This document shows positions 1 through 12,600 of a stretch of 64,000 nt of DNA, one piece after another (the first letter of the stretch is position 1; the number at the start of each line of letters is the position of its first letter). The notes under the pieces were generated by a model that saw only the letters and a list, made by a program, of their open reading frames with translations, was not told the DNA's origin and made no database searches. Source of the DNA: Dolomedes plantarius (Eukaryota; Arthropoda; Arachnida; Araneae; Dolomedidae); assembly GCA_907164885.2 (NCBI GenBank), contig OU015490.1, forward strand, positions 214,813,885 to 214,877,884, read 5' to 3'. The position numbers were made by a program, and so were the translations under genes.

Positions 1-450
1 CTGCTTCTCATCAGAGAAAATTATTTTTTCAACACTTTTGCTACCGTGCCGGTTCAGCAATTTTTTACATCTTTGTAACCTTTTTACTATTTGTGCAGTA
101 GTCAAACCTTGAACTTTTCTTTTGCGATAAGGGCGAAAACCCAGGTCTTCATTTATGATAAGTTGCATAGTTCTGCGACTGATGTTCTCTTCTGCAGCCA
201 TTTTATTTGCAGAACGTTGTGGATTTCTTCGTATCTTTTCACGAATTCTTTTGATACGTTCTTTTGTACGAACAGTGCATGGACGACCGGACCTTGGTCG
301 ATCTTTACATCTATTGGTATCCAATAATCGATTTATAGTCCTATATATAAACGTCCTATTAAAACCAAGGCATTTTAATTGCTTAAATATTTTACCTGCA
401 GAAAATCCGCGATCAAAAAGCTGTTTAACCATTAACCTTTTGGCTTCCAT
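1..450 (-). CDS. Transposase, N-terminal part (Tc1/Tc3-like)
   Basis: An uninterrupted reading frame of 150 codons runs from an ATG at 450 off the window edge. It begins MEAKRLMVKQLFDRGFSAGK, a helix-turn-helix recognition start. It continues with the basic stretch RPRSGRPCTVRTKERIKR between two HTH units, then a second HTH with SANKMAAEENISRRTMQ. The last codons, IIFSDEKQ, are the first catalytic aspartate motif of the DDE domain. Transposases of this group cut the element at its inverted repeats and insert it at TA. No stop or frameshift is visible in this part, unlike most transposases in the window. The second and third catalytic residues are beyond the edge, so function cannot be judged. 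Confidence 0.8.
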   Translation of the reverse strand, partial: MEAKRLMVKQLFDRGFSAGKIFKQLKCLGFNRTFIYRTINRLLDTNRCKDRPRSGRPCTVRTKERIKRIREKIRRNPQRSANKMAAEENISRRTMQLIINEDLGFRPYRKRKVQGLTTAQIVKRLQRCKKLLNRHGSKSVEKIIFSDEKQ

Positions 451-603
451 CTTTAAAAATATTCTACATGTTTACTTTAAACAAAAATCGTCTGCGCTTA
501 CAAAAAGTTGCCAATCACACAAATAGATAGATAAATTGTTTTTCCAAACGATTAAAATTAACTCTTATTTTTTGGAGTGTTACAGTATTTATTAGCCACC
601 CTG
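1..603 (-). mobile_element. Tc1/mariner-superfamily element, cut by window start
   Basis: The element end lies at 603. Read on the minus strand it starts CAGGGTGGCTAATAAATACT, directly preceded by a TA dinucleotide (604-605), the target of this superfamily. The start of a transposase lies inside it and reads off the window edge. The outer side is a long (TA)n array, so the insertion was into or next to TA repeats. The opposite end is outside the window, so completeness is unknown. Confidence 0.8.
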
Positions 604-605
604 TA

Positions 606-1446
<841 letters not shown>

Positions 1447-1592
1447 ATTAGTCAGAAATTCACTAAGGGTGGATAAAGAAAGGGTAAAAAAAATTCTTTT
1501 AATACCCTCACTAAGTCTGCAAAATTATTAACTTGATAACATTTTTGAATATAAACGTTAAGTGCTATACCCTTTACAAAACGTGAAATTTT

Positions 1593-1769
1593 TTAAAATT
1601 TCCATTCATCATCTTTGCTTCCCTCGATCCATTTCTTATTGAAGTATGACAACCAAGAGTTTATGTCCATATTATTGTCTGAATCAAAAGGCACAATATT
1701 TAGTTCTGTTCCACTACTCGTGATTCTCAAAGAATCGTCAAGTTCGGGATTTAGTTCGGCCGTCGCCAT
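1593..1769 (-). pseudogene. Gypsy gag, N-terminal fragment
   Basis: The frame starts MATAELNPELDDSL and contains IVPFDSDNNMDINSWLSYFN and KDDEWKF. These align with FVPFDPESGMRLSQWFHYFE and TDEWKLRN in the gag of the intact gypsy element at 12.9-13.8 kb. It ends at a stop after about 58 codons. The remaining ~250 codons of gag are missing before the protease relic at 1032-1446, so this copy has an internal deletion. The bases 1770-2090 show nothing more that I recognise. Confidence 0.6.
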
Positions 1770-2093
1770 TTTTACAAATATAATAATAGAAATTACAAAA
1801 ATAATATAATAACTGACCTGCTTACAACACCAACTTGTTGTACAAAAATATAGTACTTTACTTAAAACATTTTTAAAGAGTAAAACACTCTGATGGTGAC
1901 TTGAAAAATATCTTATATGAGTTTCTTTCATTTCCGAGCAGCGTTCGGCGTTCACCCGGAAATCGTAATTATTTTATTGAAAATAAATTTTTTTTTATTG
2001 TTATTGCACACATATAAAAAAAAATCTTGAAGCACTACTTGGGGATTTATAGTTGAATTACGAATGATTCATCACTGCTATTTTCTTCTTAAG

Positions 2094-2475
2094 ATGGCGG
2101 AGTCCGTGGATAACCTTAAACTTGAAATCCAAACTGTAACGAATTGGAAATGGCATCTTCATTTGCTTCGATGTGGTCGATATCTCTGTAGCATTCACGG
2201 TGTTGAATGATATGACCGGAATGGTCATCTCCACTGGATAAGCAAATCACAGCACAGTAGCTTTCTTCTTTCATTGATGAATTGTTCCGAAACGAAACTC
2301 AGCCATGAAGACAAAGAATAGATTCCACAGTGGAAGATTTCTTTTAACTTTATCCAAATCGAAACTTGTACCAAATGCCAAACTTGGTTTCATCCTGTCG
2401 ACTTTCAGAAATGACCCGAATTGGGTCAACTCATGAACTAAAGTAATCATCTTGGCCGGAAAATAATAAAGTCCG
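2094..2475 (+). pseudogene. Possible copia-like gag relic
   Basis: An ATG opens the short frame MAESVDNLKLEIQTVTNWKW, continuing HLHLLRCG, and ends in a TGA. In the next frames KSQHSSFLLSLMNC and KLSHEDKE follow. The order NWxxW, then a leucine-rich stretch, then L.H..KE resembles the start of copia-type gag proteins. The frame is broken several times and the match is by eye only. It could be unrelated sequence. From 2480 to 2700 there is a more GC-rich stretch with a minus-strand AATAAA near 2490, possibly an LTR remnant. Confidence 0.3.
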
Positions 2476-2703
2476 TTTTAGGAACAATCGAATTTATTTT
2501 TACGAGTAAAGCAGCACGTCCAACTCACTTCAAGTCAGTCCCGCTTCTACTCGCAAGAGCGCCAAAATACAATTAGCTCAGAGAAGATTGCCGGAATTGA
2601 CGGAGGAAGTTAGTGTGTGGAAAGGCGAGGAAGAGAAGAAAGAGGGGTTACCAGGACAGATATAAAGCTCAGAATGGGTAACCATAGGCAGTTAGTAATA
2701 TTA

Positions 2704-2705
2704 TC

Positions 2706-2751
<46 letters not shown>
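2704..2751. repeat. (CA)n-(TA)n microsatellite
   Basis: Alternating CA repeats run into a TA array. Confidence 0.95.
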
Positions 2752-2753
<2 letters not shown>

Positions 2754-3933
2754 ACAACTGAAGGTAAACAAATGTTAGTTAGTCAGCAGACACGGGAACG
2801 GCCTAATCGCACGAACCGAGCATAGCAGGATATCGCGACTGGTACCGATGGACGCGTTCGGACGAGACGCGTACACTGATACCATTCTCAACTTTCAAAA
2901 CTTTAAACTTCTTAAATTATTAAATTAAAACCGCCGAACTCAAAAGTAATAGAACAGATAGCGGGTAATAGAAACAGATGTCATTCCGGATGGGCCAGTT
3001 CCTTTCCTTTTCGCAAATTTCCACTATTTTCATGCATGCAAAATTAAACTTTTCTGCCCACCAGTCGATATTTTTTTTATTTCCATGTGTTCTACAACTT
3101 TTCATCTTTAAGGATATGCACATTTTCAAAAAGTTAAAAATATTTTTCACTGCAAACGAAGCTTTCTTCCCAAAGCAGTTTTCTAAATTTCACGAAATCG
3201 ACAATTTTGATGGACAAATATTTCGGTTTTCTGCACCTATTGATGCCAATTTTATGATTTATCGCTATTTTCTAGATGTTCAGCTTCCAAAATATACCAA
3301 ATACCTTTAATAAAAAAAATTTTATCATTCTAAAAAAGCGTACTTGCAAAACTCTCTTTTAAAATTTCCCGCGCTGATCGCCATAGTATTTTAACGTAAC
3401 TTGAATGCCGAGTTCGTAATTTTTCGACTTATTGTTTTACTCACTAATAATTCCAGCAAATTCGTGAAATTTGTTTCTAATTAAAGAGGAAGTCATGAGG
3501 ATTCTTCCACCACCAATTTTGAATTCATCAGAAATGTCATTCTATTTTTTAAGCACTTTTTTCTCCCATGAGATGTAATATTTATAATCGGCCATGTTGC
3601 CAAAAGGAAAATAATTAGTTGAGAACGAGTCATTTATTTAATAATTGAAATCCAGAAATAATTTTAAAGTACCAAAAATATTTTTTGTTTTGGGAAATGA
3701 TAAGTTAAAATCTTTAGAATTTATTCTAATTCAATAAACTTCTTTTTTCTTTAAAAAAGCGAAATTTGAGAACGGAAATTTGAAAGAATTATTTCAAAAG
3801 CCAAACATCAAAATTTTGAAAGGAGAATTTTAAATAATTATTTCGTTTTTTAAAAATTCTAATACATTTTTAAACGTCATTAAACAGTTTTTAATCTTTA
3901 AGAAATAAAACCATTTAATTTTAAATCAAAAAA
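2752..3933. other. No recognisable gene
   Basis: AT-rich sequence. The open frames at 2920-3150 and 2978-3310 have low-complexity composition and no motif I recognise. This stretch may be the interior of the Helitron-like element whose 3' end is at 3961, but I cannot find its 5' end. Confidence 0.5.
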
Positions 3934-3960
3934 GCAACACATCGTGTTGCCACTCAGCTA

Positions 3961-3961
<1 letters not shown>
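3934..3961 (+). mobile_element. Helitron-like 3' terminus
   Basis: A perfect 7-bp stem with a 3-base loop (GCAACAC ATC GTGTTGC, 3934-3950) is followed after 7 bases by CTAG (3958-3961) and then a T. A short GC-rich hairpin 5-10 bases before CTRR, with insertion before T, is the signature of a Helitron 3' end. The matching 5' TC end was not located, so the extent of the element is unknown. Confidence 0.45.
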
Positions 3962-4010
<49 letters not shown>

Positions 4011-4011
4011 A
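3962..4011. repeat. (TA)n microsatellite
   Basis: Pure TA array directly after the Helitron-like 3' end. Confidence 0.97.
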
Positions 4012-4039
4012 TATTGCTAACTGCCTCCATTTTTCGAGT

Positions 4040-4500
4040 ATATCAGCACAAACTCGTAGATAAGGGAAAGAGTACAAGGGTTGTTTTTGCCTACAACCCT
4101 CTTTTGAAAGATAATCGGGTCATTCGTTACCTGGTTTACCACGGTGTCTAGGAACCCATTGTATCGTTCCATCCGGAGTTCAAGACGTTACTGGCTAGTA
4201 AATGCGTCTTAGAAAGACGAGCAGAGTCAGCATGGTCACAGGGGCAAGGAGCTAAAATTGTTGCCTGGGAGTGAACAAGGAAGACAGTCCTGTTATGAGT
4301 TACATTGGATGGAAGTCTGGAGAGGGCTTGATCAAAAGCGTCAAATTCGATTGGTTGTGTGCACTCCAACAGCTACAAAACCCTCATACCTGTCCTTAAA
4401 GCAAGAACCGGTGCCTGGGTCTCAATTTTGTTCGGAAGTACCATGAGTGTTATCAGGCTAGTGGTTACCAGGATACAGAATATTAACAGTCTCCAAGGTA
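4040..4500 (-). pseudogene. Non-LTR retrotransposon RNase H domain, decayed
   Basis: The minus strand reads EFDAFDQALSRLP, then VFLVHSQATILA (the DSQAAI motif with D changed to H), then LLASNVLNSGW. A one-base frame change leads to IQWVPRHRGKPGNE, the WVPGHxGxxGNExAD motif near the end of the RNase H domain of I/Jockey-type LINE proteins, and then DYLSKEG. One catalytic aspartate is replaced and at least one frameshift and a stop are present. Reverse transcriptase upstream on this strand (towards 5000) is not recognisable. Confidence 0.65.
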
Positions 4501-4992
4501 TAAGGATAATATATTTTCGAGCTCCTGGTAAGGCTTCATATTTGTTCTCATAAGTTTCTATAGTGTGGTTGATAATAAAGTAACTGATAACAAAGGTAAA
4601 GGGTAATGTTTCTTAAAATATCCAAACCTAGTATTGAGATTTCCTAGCGTTTTAAAAATTGCTTAGAATACCAAATTATTCTATCCAGCATCTAAGTTAT
4701 ATTGGATGACTAAGTGAATGTAATAGTGTTCAAAAACGATTAGCGTTATTTGCCAAATATATGTATTCAGCTTAAAACTTTAGTTAGTATCTTCCTACCT
4801 TACTGTAACACTATTGACGTCATATGGCTTCCCTCAATTTACAAAATGAAATTTCAAAATAATACATTAGTTTTCGTGAGTTCTAACCACGTTTGATCAA
4901 GTTGTCAGCAAACTAAAGATGCATACACTGATAACGGAAATACTTAATCAAAACCGAAATGCAACATGTGACCGGTTTTTCACAGGTTATAA

Positions 4993-5235
4993 AGATCCAG
5001 TAAATTCGAGTCTAGTCAATGTCATCGAGAAAACGATCAGCACATTAAATCTGAGCCCTGACAAACCCCTGTGAATATCATCAATCTACCGGACTAATAT
5101 CTATCTCTAAAAAATCGAGAAAATGGCCTCGGATATAATTATAGTTAGTTAAATTCAAAATTTTTGAAAGCATATATATAAAGTAATTGCGTCTCAGAGC
5201 TTGTTCATGGTCGAGTTAAGAAATCAAACACAATT
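4993..5235 (+). repeat. Diverged direct repeat, copy 1
   Basis: Starts GATCCAGTAAATTCG and shares, in the same order, CATCAATCTA, a GCCTCGGATATAA-type block, AAAGTAAT, TTGTTCATG and TTAAGAAAT with copy 2 at 5850-6085. Identity by eye is roughly two thirds. Confidence 0.6.
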
Positions 5236-5849
5236 AATCTGTGAAAGGATTTTAGATGGAAAATATTTTTTTAAATATATCCTTATTGAAAACGCATGGA
5301 GGAAAACGTAGAAGTTAGTAAATGTTCTCATCTTTGATTTTCCATGTATCTTCGCTATATGAATTTCGCTCATAAAAGACACATTTTAAATAGATTTTCT
5401 CAGAGTAATAGTACTAGATTACCAAGAATTCTTGCTAAAAAGAATTTAGAAAAATCGAAGCACTGTATTATCACTAAAACAAGCATTTGATAATATTAAT
5501 TAAAAACAATGATGATACTAAATTCCATTGTGCTAATATTAATAGTTTAAATTTCCTACGAATCTTGTCGAGCAATGTGAAATCTATCTGTGACATGTTA
5601 CATTTGGGTAGCCCCTTAATCATTTGGCCAATGTTTGCTTTATACAATCTGCTGGTAGCTTTTCAATTGTGCCTCACTGCGGCTTTACAGTACAGTCATG
5701 GTAATCATGGTACGCCTTGGCTTTTTAAATGTCTAGCGATCCACGACTTCCGTTAGATTCATCCCTAAACTGATGTTTCGATTCCGAACCTCTGGTAACT
5801 GTTTGATTTTGGGGAAACTGGTGTGTTTAGGGCAGTAATTAGGGATGTG
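5236..5849. other. Spacer between the direct repeats, unrecognised
   Basis: Contains a slightly more GC-rich block (5560-5780) with an 89-codon plus-strand frame at 5487-5756. The frame has no motif I recognise and is probably chance. Its composition differs from the surroundings, so it may belong to an old element. Confidence 0.4.
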
Positions 5850-6085
5850 ATCCAGTAAATTCGGATCTATACATTGTCCTCGAAACATCTATCAACACTT
5901 TCAATCTGAACATTGACACATCTCTGTGAACATCATCAATTTATTGGACATAACGACTATAAAAAAAGAGAGAGTTTGACGACAGATATAAGTATGGGTA
6001 GTTTATCTCAGAATTATTAAAAAAAACTAAAGTAATCAAGTTTCGGACCTTGTTTATGACTGCGGTAAGAAATTATAAAAAAAAA
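5850..6085 (+). repeat. Diverged direct repeat, copy 2
   Basis: Second copy of the repeat at 4993-5235, offset by about 850 bases. It begins GATCCAGTAAATTCGG and ends near GGTAAGAAATTATAA. A 12-base C run at 6120-6131 follows. Confidence 0.6.
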
Positions 6086-6338
6086 TTAGATTTGTTAAAG
6101 TATGACCTTGGAACGTACGCCCCCCCCCCCACATGCGCCTTTAACATACCTACAGAAACCTTTTGAAAGATCAAAATGTGTAGCAAAATTAAGTAACACT
6201 TAATGAAGTAAAAACAAAAATTAATGTAAAAAGTGATTACATGGGAAAAAGTAAAATTAATGAGATCGCTGATATTGTTGTAATCATAAGTCGTTGCAGT
6301 CTTAAAATAACAAATCAAAAACTAACAATATACAATAA

Positions 6339-7125
6339 CTATCTGAATACCCGTACTTCGCTATGGAGAACATTCAAATTAAATACAATGGTCAAAGTGT
6401 GCAATTAATGCCAATAAAATGTATATTTAAAATAAATACAACGGTCAATGAATGCAATTAATGCCAAAAATATATATATTTATAAAAAAAAAATCGTACC
6501 GGATATTTTTATGGACAAAATAATGTAGAAGAAAATATTCAAATTAAATACAACGGTCATTGTATGCAGTTAATTTGTATGTTTAATACCGATAAAACAT
6601 ACTATTTTGAATTAAATTCTTAAAATCTTCCATCTCAATTAGTCTAGGGGTTGAATTTTATCTTTTACAGTATTTTAATATTATTTTTTTAATTTATTTC
6701 GTTTTTATGCACGTGACGCAAATTTAATTTAAAGTATCACAAAAAGAAAAGAATCCACAGATCAGAATTTAATAAATTAAATTCTAAAAATTAATCTTTA
6801 AAGATTCACGAAAAATCAAAAAAATGGACGAAATGATTCGAAAAAGATTTCATTTTAAAGGAATTATGTTTTTGTCGCTATATAAATTTTATAACACTCA
6901 GATTATTATTTTAAACTCAAACTTAAGAAAAGTTACAAAAACAGCTTAAAAATTTAATTTTAAAAAATCTAATACGAATTTTTCAAAAATCTTTCTTTGT
7001 AAACCCCTACACTATAAGAAGAATCGGCATGCAAAATTTCAGCGTTTTAGGTCTAGCTGTTTGGTCTGTGTGTTGTCAGTCAGTCAGTCAGTCAGTCAGT
7101 GACTGAACTGTTTTATATATATAGA
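6339..7125 (-). mobile_element. Non-autonomous Helitron-like element
   Basis: Read on the minus strand the element begins TCTATATATATAAAACAG, then a (GACT)n run (7075-7101), then CAAACAGCTAGACC and GCTGAAATTTTGCATGCC. I know this arrangement from 5' ends of non-autonomous Helitrons in arthropods. At the other side the minus strand reads GCGAAGTACGGGTATTCAG then ATAGT, a slightly altered CTAGT end. No Rep/helicase coding sequence is inside. Evidence is from ends only. Confidence 0.45.
6374..6600 (+). repeat. Degenerate internal repeat, three copies
   Basis: Units of the type AAATTAAATACAACGGTCA followed by TGCAATTAATGCC occur at about 6374, 6428 and 6539, near the 3' end of the Helitron-like element. 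Confidence 0.6.
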
Positions 7126-7224
7126 CTATCATATACCTAGTTGCTGACTTAAATTTTCATTTTTACAAGGCTTGTTACAATATGTTTTACAACATAATTG
7201 TTTTTTAGAAGTCATAAGCAACTC

Positions 7225-7269
7225 CCCTCCCCCCCTGAAATTCAGTCTGCCTTCCCCAGGGGGGGAGGG
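7225..7269. repeat. C/G-tract hairpin
   Basis: A 13-bp arm containing seven C at 7225-7237 is complementary to 7257-7269 (seven G), with a 19-base loop. It stands out in AT-rich surroundings. Confidence 0.7.
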
Positions 7270-8290
7270 AGCGACCCCCAGTTAATATACTACTAGTTTG
7301 GAAAAATATGTATAAGGAAACTTATATTATCGTCGTTACCATTAATATATTTGACATAATTCAATATTTTACTGTTAGTTGCTTTGTTGAACGGAATGGT
7401 AATAGGAAAGTTTTGCATTAGATTGACATTTCAATGTTGGGAACAAAAAATTTCAATCTTTTTATTTTAGATATTATCGAGATTAGTTGTTAGTAGGAAA
7501 TTTTTGTATTAGACTGATATTTAAACATTTAGAACAACAAAATATAAATGTCTGAGCAGTAGAGAGAACATAAAAATTACACATAAAATTTTATTTAGAT
7601 GCAAAAGTAAATTATGCTGAGAAATGTGAGGTTTAGTCACGTGACGCGGAAATCAACTCAAGTATAATAGCCTGAGATGGTAAAGAGACATGTCTTTAAA
7701 TTCCTAGACATGCCTAGACATTTAAAAAAATAAATCCCTGGTTGTGTAGCATAAAGCAAAATCATTGTGATTAAAGCTGTAGTTTTATAACATGAATAAA
7801 ACAATAGCCATTAGCATTTGAGTACTATTTATTATTAAAGAAATTGTTGTAAAAATTAGAAGCTATAATATTTGCGCATAAAACTACAATTTGTTTAAAA
7901 GGATAAAAACTGTTTCTTCATATTTGAAAATGAAACATAAAAAATATCGATGAATAAATGATTAATCTTAAAAATTATATGTAGCGAAACAAAACAGGAA
8001 AATGAGATTCTTACTATTACTTTCAACATATAAAATGATTCGGCTTTAGTAATAGTTAAACACATTTTTAGAAAGGTTAAAAATGTGGACCGATTTTTTT
8101 TCTGGATAAACTGAGAGTTGCAACTAAGTCTCAAGGAAATAGTAAAATGAAAATTATTCATTTTAATATTCATATCTGTATCTATTACACCATCAAAAAA
8201 TCCACCTATTTTCATAGTTTTTCGACAAATTAAGATTTATCGAAATTAATTTATATAGGAAAGAGAGAGATAGCCCTAAACGAAAGCAAA
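7270..8290. other. No recognisable gene
   Basis: AT-rich sequence without coding motifs. The frame at 7895-8215 (minus) is low complexity. It ends in a short (TA)n at 8295-8319, the target of the gypsy insertion. Confidence 0.5.
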
Positions 8291-8319
8291 AGCTGTATAT
8301 ATATATATATATATATATA

Positions 8320-8955
8320 TGTAATGATTACGGTGGCGATGCACTTCAGGCCGTTGAACTCGTGATATTTTCGGGTGTTAGTCGTGACGGAGCACAAGGC
8401 AATAGAAGTGGTCGTCGAGTGTAGGCAGGCCACATCCAGAACGGCGAGGAGTCAGCCACATTTTCAATATGATTTTATTTGGAAACTTCACGGTGTCGAA
8501 AAACACTATATACAACTGGGATGAAGACATTTGGATGAGTTTGAAGCTTTCACAATAGAATGAGGCCATATTAAGTCCAGAACTTGTTGGATCATCCCAA
8601 GACAAAGGGGACACAGCGCGTTAAAATTACATCTTGACAGTACCGTGGCAGAACACAAAGAGCCCCCCAGAAATGAACGCCAGGCTCCCAGGTAGAGGCG
8701 CACTGACCTTTTAATTGGCCAGAAGCGAACACGTGACCCCGGCACGTCATATCGGAAGATGATCGTGCGATGTCCCTTATATAATGCTTATATAAGACTC
8801 TCCGTCCGCACGTGGCATTAGGGGAAAAGATAAATTTATGTTGGTCGATTATAGGTCGCAATCCAAAGTTAAGGGAACGGTATTCTGTTGCACAAAGATA
8901 AAGGAATTTGGAAAAAGTATGTTAGGGGTGTTTAAAAGGATTAAAATTTGTTTCA
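8320..8955 (-). repeat. Gypsy 3' LTR
   Basis: Identical in length to the 5' LTR at 14777-15412. On the minus strand it begins TGAAACAAATTTTAATCC and ends CATTACA. It holds two TATATAAG-type boxes near 8775-8795 and an AATAAA near 8471-8477, placing the promoter and poly(A) signal as expected. Short open frames inside it (8378-8861) are non-coding. Confidence 0.95.
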
Positions 8956-8970
8956 AATTCCCCCCCTCCG
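8956..8970 (-). other. Polypurine tract
   Basis: On the minus strand GGAGGGGGGGAATT stands immediately before the 3' LTR. Such tracts prime plus-strand DNA synthesis in LTR retrotransposons. Confidence 0.85.
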
Positions 8971-9685
8971 GAAAAGACTTGCGTGAGGGGCCGGCTCCCT
9001 CAGCAAGACCCTCCATCAGGCGAGAACCGCGTAGACAAAAAATAATTTTGATAAAAATTTTGAATAGTAATTCGGAATAAAATTTTGACTCGGGAGTTGA
9101 CAAATTTAAATTTTGGTTACTATCACCTTTGTGTGTCTGCCCAGATCATGAAACATATAAATAGCATAAACTAGTACTAAACAAAAATTTAAAAAAAAAT
9201 ATCAATGCACTTAAATCACAGTTTGGATTGAGTATGGCACTTTTCAAAATCGTTACAACACAAAAATATAGGAACATTAAATGTTGATATGATTAATATA
9301 CTATAATACTTTCAACCTTCGTATAGTCCTTTCTATACCATTGGCAAGTGAAGGTTTATCATTAGAACATATTAAATAAGTAATAATTCACAAAATAAAA
9401 TATGAAGATTTAAAATACACAACTGTTTTCTTATGCTGATCATGGTAACACTACAATATTCAATAAAATTTTAATATGACATGGAATGTAAAAATGGAAA
9501 AATTTCTTACTAATAACACAATATATCACATTTGGTTGTTTTTGTAAAGGTGTTAGTGTTTGTGTGTGTGTATCCCTCAACTGCCTTAGGTTCAAATTCT
9601 TTCATAACTCTACTACTAAGGAGTGAGGGGGTGTGTTGTTGTATTAGGAGCATATTAGTAATTTATAGTCTGTCCAAATATGGGT
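8971..9685 (-). other. Gypsy 3' untranslated region
   Basis: About 715 bases between the end of pol and the purine tract. AT-rich with a GT-rich patch (9550-9575) and a GC-rich end (8975-9035). No envelope or other frame is visible. Confidence 0.7.
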
Positions 9686-12600
9686 TTAGAATTCATGATG
9701 CATTTTAAAAAGGTCAGGTGAATGATAATATCTTAGTTTAGAAGCATGTACAATTTCAGTTGCTCGACCAGCTTGGTAATTGGGTTTATCTATTTCATAA
9801 TTTACGTCTGAATATTGTCTAAGGATTGTGAAAGGGCCAGAAAAAGGTTGACTTAATTTACGTGTATTTGGATAGTTGAATTCCTCATAAATTACTTGAT
9901 CACCAGGTTTAAATTTTGATGCCAAAAAACGAGCGTCATATCTAATTTTATTTTTGTTATGGTAATTAATAATTCTTTCTTTTGCCAAAAGACGAGCCTG
10001 ATCCACAGGAGGATAATAATTATTGTGATCAATTGGTGGCGGGTAAGGCAGGGTGCCAAAAAGCAAATAGGCAGGGGAGATTTTGGTCACAGAGTGGCGC
10101 GTATTATTGTATTCATTAACAACTTGTTCTAATAATTTGGTCCAGGGTACTTTAGTGGAAGAAGTATTAACTTTACACTTTAAACGAGTCACAATAGACT
10201 GGTTTACTCGCTCAACCTTGCCATTCGTCTGTGGATGGTGGGCCGAAGTCAAAAGTTGTTTCACGCCATTATGCTCCAAAAACCGTCTAAATTTGGAAGA
10301 AGTAAAAGCAGCATTACGATCTGTTAATAATTTTTCAGGGACATGTACTTGGAAAAGTTGTTTCAGACAGTTTGCATAAGTTTCTGTAGTAACGCTTTTA
10401 GAGGGGAAAGCCCAAATGTATCTAGTGGCATGGTCAATAATTATATGAAGGTATTTTTTTGTAGAGTTATAATAATTAAATCCACCAACAGTATCTAATG
10501 ATAGGCACTCAAAAGGTTTCTCAGTAGGGGGAACTTCCTGCATTAATCCATAACGTTTCTGTCTGGGTTTCTTGTTAAGTTGACAGGTGTGACAATGTTT
10601 AACATAGTTAGAAATATCATTAGTTATAAATGGCCAATAATACTGAGGAGAAATTAAGTTAATCATTTTTTGAATTCCAGGGTGTCCAAATTCTTCATGA
10701 GTTTTTTGTAAAACTTTTAACCTTAATGACATAGGAACAACAATTTTGTTAATACCATTCTTCTTATACACTATTACATCATTGATTTCTGAAAATTTAT
10801 TATGTGAAACATTATCCATCTTTTGATAATGCTTAATTTCATTTAAGTCCAATAAGTGCACATGGTGTTGGAGATGCTGAGACACGGGGTGCCTGGATAA
10901 CATGTCAGCTTCATAATTGGTTGAACCCTTTTGATATTTTACTTCATACTCGAACATGCTCAACTTTAACGACCATCTGAATAATCTACCCCTTGGGTTT
11001 TTCACATTCTTCAGCCAAACTAGGGCAGCATGATCAGTATGAACAGTGAATTTGGTCCCGTGTAAATAGTGATAAAATTTGTCAAAACTATCCACAATAG
11101 CCAAACATTCCAATTCCGTGATGGGATAATTTTTTTCATAATCTCTTAAAGTTCTAGAAAAATACGCGACAGGGTGTAAGTTATTACAAGCATCCGACTG
11201 TTTCAGCACAGCTCCAATAGCATATTGAGAAGCATCCACAAACAAATGACACTCTAAATTTGGATTATACAACTGTAAAATTGGTTTTGACACAAGAAAA
11301 TTTTTTAACTTTTCAAATGATTCTTGACATTTATGATCCCAAACCCACTTTATGTCCTTCTTTAATAGTCTATTTAATGGCAATCTTATTTGTGCATATT
11401 TTGGAATGAACTTATGATAAACATTTACTGAACCCAAAAAACTTTGTAATTCTTTAATGTTGGAAGGGGGTTTCAATTTTTCAATACTTTCAATGTTTAC
11501 ATTATCTGGAGTAATTCTGCCATTCTCAATTTCATATCCTAGAAAGTTAATGTTACGTTGCATGAATTTACATTTAGATTGCTTAAGTTTAATAGATTCT
11601 TGCTGAAAAACTTCAAAAATTCGTTTTAAATGATTAATGTGTTCTGTTTCTGAGGATGAGTAAACTATGATATCATCAAAGTAATGGCACGCAAAATCAA
11701 TTCTATGTTTGTCCAAAATTCGTCTAATTGTCCTATTAAATATAGCTGGGGCATTCTTTAGTCCAAAAGGGAGGCGTAACCATTCAAACAGGCCAAAACT
11801 GGTGGCAAAAGCAAGTTTTTCAGTGTCTTTAGGGTGAACAGGTATATGCCAGTATCCTGAGGTCAAATCAAGGGTGGAAAAAATTTTGGCATTACTTAAT
11901 TTATCTAGCAAACAATCAATTCTGGGGAGAGGTTCAGCATCTGTCTTAGTAATAGCATTTAATTTACGAAAATCAATACAGAGTCTAGTCTTTTTGCCTC
12001 CGTCCCTCTTCAGGGCAAGCGTTATTGGTGCTGAGTACGCAGAGTAGCTTTCTTTTATTATTCCTGCTTCTAATAATTTCCCTACTTGTTTCCTGATTTC
12101 TAACTCTTCAATTTGGGAAGTACGGTATGGTCTTTGGCTAACAGGGAGTTCTGAGGTTAACATGATTCTTTGAGGTTCTATTCTAATTGTACCAATGTCA
12201 TACTTGTCTTTAGAAAAAATGTGGTTGAATTTCTGTAGTAGTGAATTTAGCATAGGATTCTCATTAATGATAGTCTGTGGTGTTTCATCCGATTCCACAG
12301 AGATCTTTGGAAACTCACTAAACTCAGTACTAATTTCATGATACATTTGTTTGGTTTGGTTGTCGAAGGTTTTGATTTCTCGGTTTACAGAATTATTTAT
12401 ATTTATATTACAATTGTGTTGGGGATAAGTCATTGGAGGAAACTTGGTCTGACTTGATTCGGGTTCACTAACTTTGTTAATGTGAAGCGAGATTCTGCAC
12501 TTAGGTAAATTCTGTTGCAATTTTATCCTCTTTTGCAGTTGGCATACTTCACGTCTCTCACAGTCAATTGTTAATTTAAAAAGCCCACATTCGGGCAATC

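Noticed and set aside
5487..5756. 89-codon frame as a host gene
   Set aside because: No motif and no support for splicing.
8378..8861. Overlapping frames of 60-90 codons, repeated at 14835-15318
   Set aside because: They lie entirely within the two gypsy LTRs.
9100..9685. Envelope gene downstream of gypsy pol
   Set aside because: Full of stops, no signal peptide or furin-like site; treated as 3' UTR.
10083..10379. Plus-strand frames inside gypsy and BEL/Pao coding regions
   Set aside because: Antisense shadows of well-supported minus-strand genes.
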